A stretch of DNA of 17,259 nucleotides from JAQYVL01 sp964578935 (GTDB taxonomy: Bacteria; Desulfobacterota; Desulfobacteria; Desulfobacterales; SURF-7), in contig CAZOEW010000068.1 of assembly GCA_964578935.1 (NCBI GenBank), positions 1-17,259 on the forward strand, written 5' to 3'. Both the position numbers and the translations under genes were made by a program. Shown here piece after piece: positions 8,674 to 15,157 of this stretch. The notes under the pieces were generated by a model. The model ran no database searches. It had not been told where the DNA came from and was given only the letters and a program-made list of their open reading frames with translations. The stretch's first letter is position 1; every line of letters begins with the position of its first letter.

Positions 8674-8701
8674 AATCGATCTTCTGACTCAGGACAACCG
8701 A

Positions 8702-8748
8702 AAATTTCAACCTCCGGAACACATGAAACATTTTGAGGATTGAAATTT
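8702..8748 (+). repeat. Stem-loop between the glycosyltransferase and radical SAM genes
   Basis: AAATTTCAACCTC at 8702-8714 pairs with GAGGATTGAAATTT at 8735-8748, 13 base pairs with one bulged A, around a 20-base loop. No T-run follows, so it is not a standard intrinsic terminator. It may set mRNA stability or stoichiometry in the 134-base gap, or split the operon. Confidence 0.55.
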
Positions 8749-8807
8749 GAGGCTGATGCAGAAATTGAGCAAAAGGGGATGGCTGGTAAAGGTCTCGAGG
8801 AAAAATA

Positions 8808-9938
8808 TTGAGCTATCTAAAAGAACTGCTTCCTAAAATGATCCAGTACAGACTGGCAAGGCTTGGCCTGGTAAAGCCCGGAACGCCCATGAATCTGACG
8901 TTTTCCGTCACCAACATCTGTCAGTCCCGCTGCAAGACCTGCAATATCTGGGAGTTGTACAAAAAAGAGCCGCACAGAAGAAACACAGAGCTGACGCTGC
9001 CTGAAATTGAAAAAATTTTTCGTTCAATCGGTCATGTTTATATATTCAACATCAGCGGCGGAGAACCGTTCCTGCGGAAAGAGATCACACAGATTGTTGA
9101 ATCCGCATGCAAATACCTCACACCCGGAATCGTACATATTCCCACAAATGCAATTGCCGCAGGTTTGATCAAGAAAAGGATACTGGAAATTCTGCAACTC
9201 CTTGAAGCCCGGTTTCCCGAAGTTCAGCTCACCATAAAACCAAGCCTGGATCATGTTGGTGAAAAACACGATGAAATAAGGGGGGTGCCTGGAAACTTCA
9301 ACAAGGTAATTTCCCTGTTCCACCATCTCAGAAAGCTTCAGGAGAAATATAAAAATTTTCACGCAGAGCTCGGAACCGTTATTTCAACCTGGAATGTAAA
9401 GGATGTCGCTGAGATTGCTCAGTTTGCGTCAAGCCTCGGTCCGGACAGCTATCGAAACGAGATTGCCGAAAAACGGTCTGAAATGTTTAACCTGGACACC
9501 TCGATTACGCCATCTCCGGAGGATTATGAAAAGGCAGCCCACTTTTTTGTCCATCAGATCCAAAGCAGCATGAAAAGCAAACTGTTGTTCCAGAGAATTA
9601 CCAATGCCTTTCGTCTGGTTTACTATGATACCGCTATCAAAATACTCAAAGAAAACCATCAGGTTATTCCGTGTTATGGGGGAATTTCCAATGCGCACTT
9701 GACGCCTTATGGCGATATATGGGCCTGCTGCACGCTGGGATATGACAAGCCCATGGGAAACCTGCGTGACTTCGATTACAATTTCCAGGCGTTATGGAAC
9801 AGTCAGCAGGCAAAAGAAGTCCGCAAGCATATCCGCAGCGGTGGTTGCCAATGTCCCCTTGCAAACCAGACCTATTCAAATCTGCTGCTGCACGGACCAT
9901 CGTTGCTGAAAGTGATATGGAAAATTTTCAGAGCGTAA
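8808..9938 (+). CDS. Radical SAM protein with a SPASM/twitch-like C-terminal cysteine cluster
   Basis: This 376-residue protein has the radical SAM signature C38-x3-C42-x2-C45 in NICQSRCKTCNIW, which binds the [4Fe-4S] cluster that cleaves S-adenosylmethionine, and the SAM-contact motif ISGGEPFLRKEI. The C-terminal region has C289, C307, C308, C347 and C349, set in the frame LTPYGDIWACCTLGYDKPMGN, which resembles a SPASM or twitch auxiliary cluster domain. The reaction is unknown; relatives modify peptides, sugars and lipids. The start is TTG with GAGG at 8797-8800. The internal ATG at residue 11 would remove only the N-terminal helix and lacks such a site. Its glycosyltransferase and epimerase neighbours suggest a glycan or glycolipid substrate rather than a peptide, since no small precursor gene is present. 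Confidence 0.9.
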   Translation: MSYLKELLPKMIQYRLARLGLVKPGTPMNLTFSVTNICQSRCKTCNIWELYKKEPHRRNTELTLPEIEKIFRSIGHVYIFNISGGEPFLRKEITQIVESACKYLTPGIVHIPTNAIAAGLIKKRILEILQLLEARFPEVQLTIKPSLDHVGEKHDEIRGVPGNFNKVISLFHHLRKLQEKYKNFHAELGTVISTWNVKDVAEIAQFASSLGPDSYRNEIAEKRSEMFNLDTSITPSPEDYEKAAHFFVHQIQSSMKSKLLFQRITNAFRLVYYDTAIKILKENHQVIPCYGGISNAHLTPYGDIWACCTLGYDKPMGNLRDFDYNFQALWNSQQAKEVRKHIRSGGCQCPLANQTYSNLLLHGPSLLKVIWKIFRA

Positions 9939-10010
9939 AAACGTTTTTGCGCTATCGGAACGCTTCGAGTTGAAAAAGAGAATATTTAGAAGAAAAGGGA
10001 AGGAGCTGTT

Positions 10011-10997
10011 TTGAACTATCTGGTTACCGGCGCCACCGGTTTTTTAGGGCCCTATCTGATCCGAAAGCTGATTTCCAGCGGGCACACATGCAAATGCCTT
10101 GTACGGGATACCAGCGATACGGATTTTCTGGAAGAAGTTGGAGCGGAGCTGTTTCAGGGGGATATTACGAAAAAAAATACCCTGACCGGAATCGCCGATG
10201 ACACGGACGTTCTAATCCATATGGCTACCCTGGGCCATGTCAGCAACTTTACCGTTGCAGAGGAAATGTTTGAATCCATCAATGTTCAGGGAACTGTTCA
10301 TATCATGCAGGAAGCTTTACGGGCAGGAACCAAAAAAGTTATCCATTGCAGTACGGTTGCGGCCATGGGGATCTGTTCCGATATTCCGGCAACTGAAACC
10401 AGCACGTGCAATCCACATCATCCTTATGGTCGAAGCAAGCTGAAAGCGGAAAAAGAAGTTCTAAAAATGGTCTCGGATTCAGGCCTGCCGGCTTCTATCA
10501 TACGTTTTTCAATGGTTTACGGTCCGGGTGACCCAAGAGACATGTTGAAGCTTACCCGAATGGCAAAAAAAAACCTGTTCCCCAAAATCGGCAACAGGTC
10601 AAAACTTACACCGCTTATACATGCTGAGGATGCGGTTCAGGGACTCCTTTTAGCCGCGGAAAAAGGAAGAATCGGTGAAATCTATCTGATAACCAATTCG
10701 CAGTCCATCCCTTTTGACCGCATCCGAAAAATCATCGAAAGGGGATTGGGTGTTTCAAGGTTCCCGCTGTATATTCCGGAATGGACAGCCCTTGTGATGG
10801 CATCCCTGTCTGAAAAAATCTTTTCATCTCTTGGAAAGACTCCGCCGGTATCGAGAAAGAATATCGAGTCAACACTGGCTGATCGGGTCTTCTCCATTCA
10901 AAAAGCCCAGCAGGAGCTTGGGCTTCAGCCGGTGATCGACCCGGAACAGGGATTACTGGAAACCGTTCTCTGGTATAAACATAACGGATGGGTATAG
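10011..10997 (+). CDS. Extended SDR, NAD-dependent epimerase / 3-beta-hydroxysteroid dehydrogenase-like
   Basis: This 328-residue protein starts directly with the Rossmann motif TGATGFLG (G7, G10, G13), followed by the family marks HMATLGH, STVAAMG and catalytic Y139-x3-K143 in PYGRSKLKAEKE. The C-terminal third ends with FSIQKAQQELGLQPVIDPEQ, the arrangement seen in 3-beta-HSD-like and hopanoid-associated epimerase-like extended SDRs. It should oxidise or epimerise a hydroxyl on a sugar or a lipid ring. The start is TTG with AAGGAG at 9999-10004. The N-terminal strand begins at residue 3, so no later start is possible. The methyltransferase gene begins 3 bases after the stop, so the two are coupled. 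The substrate is open. Confidence 0.88.
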   Translation: MNYLVTGATGFLGPYLIRKLISSGHTCKCLVRDTSDTDFLEEVGAELFQGDITKKNTLTGIADDTDVLIHMATLGHVSNFTVAEEMFESINVQGTVHIMQEALRAGTKKVIHCSTVAAMGICSDIPATETSTCNPHHPYGRSKLKAEKEVLKMVSDSGLPASIIRFSMVYGPGDPRDMLKLTRMAKKNLFPKIGNRSKLTPLIHAEDAVQGLLLAAEKGRIGEIYLITNSQSIPFDRIRKIIERGLGVSRFPLYIPEWTALVMASLSEKIFSSLGKTPPVSRKNIESTLADRVFSIQKAQQELGLQPVIDPEQGLLETVLWYKHNGWV

Positions 10998-11000
10998 AAA

Positions 11001-11795
11001 ATGAAAAAAGAAGTGGAAGTTTTTGGCGTTACCTATGATCGGTATGTTCTGCTGCAGCTGCATAAAGAACTTGCATGCGATTTAAACCTGAAAAGTATTG
11101 TGGAAATGCCGAGTCATGGCGCCAAGGCTGCCGGATCTTTATATTCTATCGGTTTTGCACTGGCCGGATGCGATGTCATGCTGGTGAATCCTGAAACCGA
11201 CATGCTTTCCAAATGGAAAGATATTAACCAATCCCACAAGATGACATATAAAGAGAATGTCAATCCCGGCCTTACTCCTTTTGATTCCAGCTCATTTGAT
11301 CTGGCCTGGAATTTTGTGACCTGGACAGAACTTGAAACCCCCGAACGGTATATACAGGAAATGAAGCGGATCACCCGAAAGTATATCCTTCTGGTGACCT
11401 GCAATAATTTTCAGCCCGGCTATCCCTGGCACCGATTTTTACATTCCTGGTATGGATTTGACTGGAATCACGGACAGGTAAAATACAATCACATCACCAC
11501 GGTTAAGAAATTGTTCAAAAATTCAGGGATCAAGGTAATTGATGCCGGCGCCATTGATACCCCCGGCTGGCCAGACCCCAGCGGACCAAGAGATGTCAGA
11601 CTTCATCGCCGGTATGGCAGCAATGATCCCCGGTTACAATCAACCCCGGACTGGGAAGTACCTATTATTCATTATGTGAAAAACAATTCCTTCCCCGGCT
11701 GGATGAAAAAACTCGGCAAATGGGATATGTTGTTCAGGAAAGGCGTTTTTAAACTTCCCATGAGTCATCTTTTTTATGTGCTGGGTGAAAAATGA
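11001..11795 (+). CDS. Class I SAM-dependent methyltransferase-like protein
   Basis: This 264-residue protein resembles Methyltransf_11-type enzymes. The acidic end of strand 2, the stretch FDLAWNFVTWTELETPERYI from residue 99 (motif IV and the helix after it), and ITRKYILLVTCNN (motif VI region) fit the fold. Motif I is divergent: VEMPSHGAKAAG at 34-45 replaces the usual E/DxGxGxG, so SAM binding is likely but not certain. The C-terminal half, rich in aromatic residues (PWHRFLHSWYGFDWNHGQ), probably holds the acceptor site. It is coupled to the preceding dehydrogenase and is the last gene of the + strand run, before an AT-rich gap. An O-methyl tailoring step on the same product is the simplest reading. 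Confidence 0.72.
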   Translation: MKKEVEVFGVTYDRYVLLQLHKELACDLNLKSIVEMPSHGAKAAGSLYSIGFALAGCDVMLVNPETDMLSKWKDINQSHKMTYKENVNPGLTPFDSSSFDLAWNFVTWTELETPERYIQEMKRITRKYILLVTCNNFQPGYPWHRFLHSWYGFDWNHGQVKYNHITTVKKLFKNSGIKVIDAGAIDTPGWPDPSGPRDVRLHRRYGSNDPRLQSTPDWEVPIIHYVKNNSFPGWMKKLGKWDMLFRKGVFKLPMSHLFYVLGEK

Positions 11796-11865
11796 TTTTA
11801 TTTAAATCCATAGATTTTTTTAAATATTACGATTTTCTAATTTTAAGCTGTTTAAAGGATTATAC

Positions 11866-12018
11866 ATGAATAATTCAGAAGATGTATCTGTGGTTGTTTG
11901 TACTTATAATCGCTCCAATAGTTTAAAAAAGTTATATATTTTCAACATGTTGATTATTTTAATAAAAGGATTGGAATATAAAGAGTTAAATCAGGTTAGA
12001 AACCAAGTAACAGTCTGA
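11866..12018 (+). pseudogene. 5' fragment of a family 2 glycosyltransferase
   Basis: An ATG at 11866 with AAAGGA at 11854-11859 opens a 50-codon frame. Residues 7-22 read VSVVVCTYNRSNSLKK, the standard first strand and nucleotide-binding turn of family 2 glycosyltransferases. After that the frame reads YIFNMLIILIKGLEYKEL, which does not fit the family, and it ends at TGA 12016-12018. A full GT2 needs 250 or more residues, so this is a truncated remnant with intact translation signals. Its tail overlaps the 3' end of the convergent epimerase gene. The break is near base 11932. The surrounding sequence is much richer in A+T than the operon to its left. Confidence 0.65.
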
Positions 12019-12989
12019 GCAATACCTCTATCCAAAGACCATTGAGCTTTCCATCCCAGTCTGGCTTCTGCCTTGGTTGTATCTGAAAAATTTCGTTTCA
12101 CATCTCCAAGTCGTGGACATGTTTTTTCAACCTTTGGTGGATAAATACCATTTTCAGCAAATACTTTCAGCAACAATTCAGTAATTTCATCCAAAGTGGT
12201 TTCCCTGCTGGTGGCGATTTGAAAGGTCTCACCACCGATACCTTCTTTAACGGCGCTTAGAAAAAGGGCATTGATCAAATCGTCAATATAGATAAAATCC
12301 CTGGTCTGGGTGCCGTCGCCATAGATCAGCAGGGTTTCTCCGTTCAGGGCTTGTTTGATGAATTTTGCCACCACGCTGGATTTGTGGGTTGATCCGGGGC
12401 CGTATACATTGCTAAATCGAAGTGCCACGGTATTCACGCCAAAGGTTTTGAAGTAGGCTGAACAATATCCCTCTCCTGCCAGCTTGCTGGATCCATAGGG
12501 AGAAACAGGATGGGGAGGAAGTTCTTCATGGATGGGCGGTTCGCATTCTCCGGCAGGTGCGCCGGAAGAGGCAAACACAAACCGGCTGACGCCATTGGTT
12601 CTGGCACCTTCCAGCATGTTAAAAGTCCCAATGACATTGGATTCCATGTCAAGGCGGGGGTTTTCCACTGACGCCGGAACCCCGGTATTGGCTGCAAGAT
12701 GAACAATGATGTCCATATCCCGGCAGCAGATTTCACAGGTTTTGGGGTCCCGGATGTCACCGACAACGAGTTCAACGCGGCTATCCGTCGAAACAGGGGA
12801 TAAAAAAGAATCTGTTGAGGTTTCCGTATATGAACATACGGTTTCAAGATCCTTTCGAGTGCCCACGCTCAGGTTATCCAATACCCGGATAAAATGATTG
12901 CCTTCCCGCATCAGCTTTTTGATCAGACTGGTGCCGATAAATCCGCAGCCGCCGGTTATCAGCCATTTCAAAGGATATTTTACTGCCAT
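11991..12989 (-). CDS. NAD-dependent UDP-sugar 4-epimerase-like extended SDR
   Basis: This 332-residue protein resembles UDP-glucose/UDP-N-acetylglucosamine 4-epimerases, which invert the C4 hydroxyl through a keto intermediate using bound NAD. Motifs are TGGCGFIG at 12-19, HLAANTGVPASVENP at about 97-111, ASSGAPAGE with S141/S142, catalytic Y165 and K169 in SPYGSSKLAGEGY, and RFSNVYGPGSTHKSSVV. It also has DGTQTRDFIYIDD and a C-terminal RLGDVKRNFSDTTKAEARLGW. SSGAPAGE replaces the common SSAAVYG. The ATG follows an AGGGGGGT ribosome binding site on the - strand and overlaps the stop of the upstream remnant gene by 10 bases. It supplies a UDP-sugar for polysaccharide synthesis. It is complete and probably functional. 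Confidence 0.9.
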   Translation of the reverse strand: MAVKYPLKWLITGGCGFIGTSLIKKLMREGNHFIRVLDNLSVGTRKDLETVCSYTETSTDSFLSPVSTDSRVELVVGDIRDPKTCEICCRDMDIIVHLAANTGVPASVENPRLDMESNVIGTFNMLEGARTNGVSRFVFASSGAPAGECEPPIHEELPPHPVSPYGSSKLAGEGYCSAYFKTFGVNTVALRFSNVYGPGSTHKSSVVAKFIKQALNGETLLIYGDGTQTRDFIYIDDLINALFLSAVKEGIGGETFQIATSRETTLDEITELLLKVFAENGIYPPKVEKTCPRLGDVKRNFSDTTKAEARLGWKAQWSLDRGIAQTVTWFLT

Positions 12990-13258
12990 TTGACCCCCCT
13001 GAAGATTGAAGACACCTTGATATTGTCCTTATATTTTAATACGGTTTCCATCATCTGGGCCAGGACATCTTCGTTAAGATAGTGGGGTTTTAACCCTAAG
13101 TCCAAAAGCCTGGTATGGGTGGGGTTGTAATAATGGTCTTCCGTTTTTTTGCGCGGGTTTGGCAAAGATTTGATCTGGAGTTTAATGATGTGGGTATTCG
13201 GAGCATGTTCTTTTACGTCAAAAGTCTCTATCTGTGATTTCAATGTTGTTCCGGATCG
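12980..13258 (-). pseudogene. 3' fragment of a UDP-sulfoquinovose synthase (SQD1)-like gene
   Basis: On the - strand a frame is open from a TGA at 13259-13261 to TAA at 12980-12982. The protein contains LPNPRKKTEDHYYN, then HTRLLDLGLKPHYLN, then a tail ending in YKDNIKVSSIFRGVKWQ. This order matches what I recall of the C-terminal end of SQD1-type enzymes, which make UDP-sulfoquinovose from UDP-glucose and sulfite. Only about 90 of some 390 residues remain; the Rossmann domain and catalytic residues are gone. There is no ATG near its left boundary, only a TTG at 13243. Its stop overlaps the epimerase start by 10 bases, so the two were once a coupled operon. Confidence 0.7.
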
Positions 13259-13279
13259 TCAAAAGGGCGGCGTTCCGGT

Positions 13280-13311
13280 TGAGCAGGGAATAAAGGACGG
13301 ATGGCTGCTCA
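13280..13311. repeat. Small inverted repeat next to the SQD1-like fragment
   Basis: TGAGCAG at 13280-13286 and CTGCTCA at 13305-13311 form a perfect 7-base inverted repeat with an 18-base spacer. It lies where the remnant frame has ended. A role as terminator or recombination site is possible but not supported further. Confidence 0.35.
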
Positions 13312-13424
13312 GCATAATAAATAAATTTTTTGAATAAAAGTCATTTAATTATACAAAATTAATTATATTTATATTTAATATATGCCTGGATGCCCTCATA
13401 AATTCAACAATCCGAGAGGATGCG

Positions 13425-13571
13425 ATGGCATTTAAAAAAATGAAACAGAATTTAGGATTTGCTGACCTCGCTCTCAAAAATTCTCTGAAGCATAACTGCA
13501 GTCTTGAAATTCACCCAGTTGAATTTCGCTTCGCAAACCCGCCAAAGACGGGATTCAACCGGATGAAGTGA
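13425..13571 (+). pseudogene. 5' fragment of an IS5-like transposase
   Basis: After GAGAGGA at 13414-13420 an ATG opens a 48-codon frame beginning MAFKKMKQNLGFADLALKNS and continuing LKHNCSLEI. This resembles the N-terminus of IS5-group transposases, which have a similar basic start followed by an SFAD/GFAD segment. From residue 30 on, the frame reads into a hairpin-rich stretch and stops at TGA 13569-13571, so the catalytic DDE domain is absent. I see no matching terminal inverted repeats. It is a relic of an insertion sequence and fits the decay of the genes around it. Confidence 0.5.
13506..13562. repeat. Nested inverted repeats
   Basis: GAAATTC at 13506-13512 and GAATTTC at 13521-13527 are a perfect 7-base inverted repeat. 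Overlapping it, CCAGTTGAAT at 13515-13524 pairs with ATTCAACCGG at 13553-13562 with one mismatch, and CCCG at 13538-13541 pairs with CGGG at 13549-13552 inside. The two outer pairings exclude each other. Confidence 0.5.
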
Positions 13572-13765
13572 GCCCAATCAGGATTTTATAGCACAAAATA
13601 AAATTGCTGACGGCATCATAAGAAAAGATTCAACTACTGCCAAATTAACTGAATTGGAAATAGACAGCTCCGCCCTGTTGGTTACAGGGAAGAATCACGG
13701 ATAACCAATTGGAACATTGAGATATTTTATAAAATTCGATCCGGAAATACCCCCTGGTGTCCGGA
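13572..13765. other. Non-coding, decayed stretch
   Basis: No gene is supported here. One + frame is open from 13572 to a TAA near 13700 and contains IADGIIRKDSTTAKLTE. The D-S-T-T string faintly recalls the first aspartate region of some DDE transposases, but it is too short to assign. Together with the relic transposase to its left, the stretch is best seen as insertion-sequence debris. Confidence 0.4.
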
Positions 13766-13873
13766 TTATTTCTTTTTTTCTTCCCAGATTAACAAAAGCG
13801 CCCTTTTTTCCAGTCGGGGCATCAGTTCTTTATATTCTTTTCCGCTGAGCACCAGCGGACGAATTTTTCGTTT
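13766..13873 (-). CDS. C-terminal end of a gene cut by the assembly gap
   Basis: On the - strand a frame comes out of the N gap and runs 35 codons to a TAA at 13766-13768. It reads RPLVLSGKEYKELMPRLEK and ends in LLLIWEEKKK. The piece resembles the soluble tail of membrane glycosyltransferases of the GT39/ArnT kind, but this is a weak inference from pattern and context. It lies downstream of, and in the same direction as, the GT2 gene whose products usually feed such enzymes. The rest of the gene is hidden in the gap. Confidence 0.45.
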   Translation of the reverse strand, partial: KRKIRPLVLSGKEYKELMPRLEKRALLLIWEEKKK

Positions 13874-13973
13874 NNNNNNNNNNNNNNNNNNNNNNNNNNN
13901 NNNNNNNNNNNNNNNNNNNNNNNNNNNNNNNNNNNNNNNNNNNNNNNNNNNNNNNNNNNNNNNNNNNNNNNNN
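13874..13973. other. Assembly gap of exactly 100 N
   Basis: A run of 100 undetermined bases separates two - strand genes. The round number is a common placeholder for a gap of unknown length. The truncated frame on its left shows that coding sequence is missing. Confidence 0.98.
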
Positions 13974-13983
13974 TTTGAATATA

Positions 13984-14913
13984 CTAAACTTTTCTTCTTT
14001 CTACTCTTTCGCCGGCGTTGTCCGGATTTTCAGTGATTTTCCTGACGCGATCACTCCCCCGCCGTTCAGACCGCATCTGGCAGATCTGCTCTGATACAAG
14101 TCCCATCATAAAGATGACCACAGATGTTGTAAAAAGAAGCGCGCTCATGTTTGTAAATCGCATCATGGCCACAAAGGTGTAAATGTAATACCCGAATCCC
14201 AGAAAAAACATAGCCAGGCTAACCGGCAAAAACACACGCATGGGAGAATAAAGCGTACAAATTTTCGTGATAATCATAAAAAAACGAACACCATCTCTGA
14301 ACATACTGATTTTACTGTTGCCTGTCTTTCTTTTTTCTATTTTTATGGGTTTGTATTTTACGCTCCATCCGCTCCGCAACACCCCAAGGGTAAGCGTCGT
14401 GGGATAGGAATATGTATTGGGAAGCATGAACAGAAAATGTCGAACAACTTCTGCTTTCACAGCCCGGAATCCGGATGTCAAATCTTTGATTGCAAATTTG
14501 GCAACATAGGAAGCCAGCCAGTTGTACAATCGGTTTCCGATAGCCCTTCCAAGCGAAGCATTGCCCAGAAAGGAGCGGGCACCCACAACCATGTCAAATT
14601 CAGGTATATGCTCCAGCAGTTTTCGAATATCCTCCGGGTCGTGTTGACCATCGCCGTCCATGAACACGAAAACATCCCCTTCCGCAACCCGGATACCGCT
14701 TTTCACGGCCGCCCCATTACCAATATTATAGGGATGACTGTAAACCTCCGCACCCGCCTCGATCGCTCTGGCAACCGTATCATCGCGTGAGCCGTCATCA
14801 ATCACAATAACGTTAAAGTCAGGATAGAGCTCCCTGGTTTTAGAAACAAGATCGCCGATAATTTCAGCTTCATTATATGCCGGGATAATGACGGTTACCT
14901 TTAGTTTATTCAT
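13984..14913 (-). CDS. Polyprenyl-phosphate sugar synthase-like GT2 (DPM1/ArnC type)
   Basis: This 309-residue protein should transfer a sugar from a nucleotide-sugar to a polyprenyl phosphate on the inner face of the membrane. It has the GT2 marks PAYNE at 11-15, IDDGS at 38-42, the metal-binding D86-G-D88 in FMDGDGQHDPED, and the DPM-type LTSGFRAVKAE at about 145-155. Two hydrophobic segments, about 227-251 and 256-276, are predicted C-terminal membrane helices, followed by a basic, charged tail (RSERRGSDRVRK, then ERVERRKV). It is complete. It probably works with the membrane protein whose end is seen beyond the gap. The ATG at 14913 has only a weak ribosome binding site. Confidence 0.9.
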   Translation of the reverse strand: MNKLKVTVIIPAYNEAEIIGDLVSKTRELYPDFNVIVIDDGSRDDTVARAIEAGAEVYSHPYNIGNGAAVKSGIRVAEGDVFVFMDGDGQHDPEDIRKLLEHIPEFDMVVGARSFLGNASLGRAIGNRLYNWLASYVAKFAIKDLTSGFRAVKAEVVRHFLFMLPNTYSYPTTLTLGVLRSGWSVKYKPIKIEKRKTGNSKISMFRDGVRFFMIITKICTLYSPMRVFLPVSLAMFFLGFGYYIYTFVAMMRFTNMSALLFTTSVVIFMMGLVSEQICQMRSERRGSDRVRKITENPDNAGERVERRKV

Positions 14914-15081
14914 TGATCTTCGGAAAGTCTAAAGTTACTCCAAATCATCCGGCAAAGGCCACCTGCAGAAGGATCCTGCTTCGCACAAATCCGCTTATAG
15001 GCGAACCCGATTGAAACAGAACTTGCTGATAATAGCGAATTCCGGATGGAAACCAGTTTAGAACAATAAAAAAAATAAGCC

Positions 15082-15156
15082 TTTCCTGTCAAGGCAATTA
15101 TGTTATAATTGATATACTGACTTATGATATCCGGATTCAACCCTCTTGACAGGAAA
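15082..15156. repeat. Perfect 12-base inverted repeat around a promoter (candidate operator)
   Basis: TTTCCTGTCAAG at 15082-15093 and its exact reverse complement CTTGACAGGAAA at 15145-15156 flank the promoter of the next gene. The left arm covers the -35 region and the right arm covers the ribosome binding site. Because the left arm lies upstream of the expected transcript start, the pair acts at DNA level, if at all. Confidence 0.7.
15101..15109 (+). promoter_or_regulatory. Extended -10 promoter
   Basis: TGTTATAAT is a perfect extended -10 element (TGnTATAAT). No good -35 hexamer lies 17 bases upstream, which is usual for extended -10 promoters. Transcription should start near 15116, leaving a leader of about 40 bases before the HTH/zinc-ribbon gene. 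Confidence 0.55.
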
Positions 15157-15157
15157 A

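Noticed and set aside
7507..10997. Hopanoid tailoring cluster (epimerase, radical SAM and glycosyltransferase as in hpnA/hpnH/hpnI)
   Set aside because: No squalene-hopene cyclase or squalene synthesis gene is present, and the GT is GT4 rather than the hopanoid type. Shared superfamilies alone are not enough.
11804..11821. AAATC-CATA-GATTT hairpin followed by a T-run after the methyltransferase gene
   Set aside because: The stem has five pairs with only one GC pair in AT-rich sequence. A terminator is plausible here by position but too weak to call.
14910..15140. 76-codon - strand frame upstream of the GT2 gene
   Set aside because: It has no recognisable motif and overlaps both the GT2 start and the promoter/operator of the divergent gene; most likely chance.
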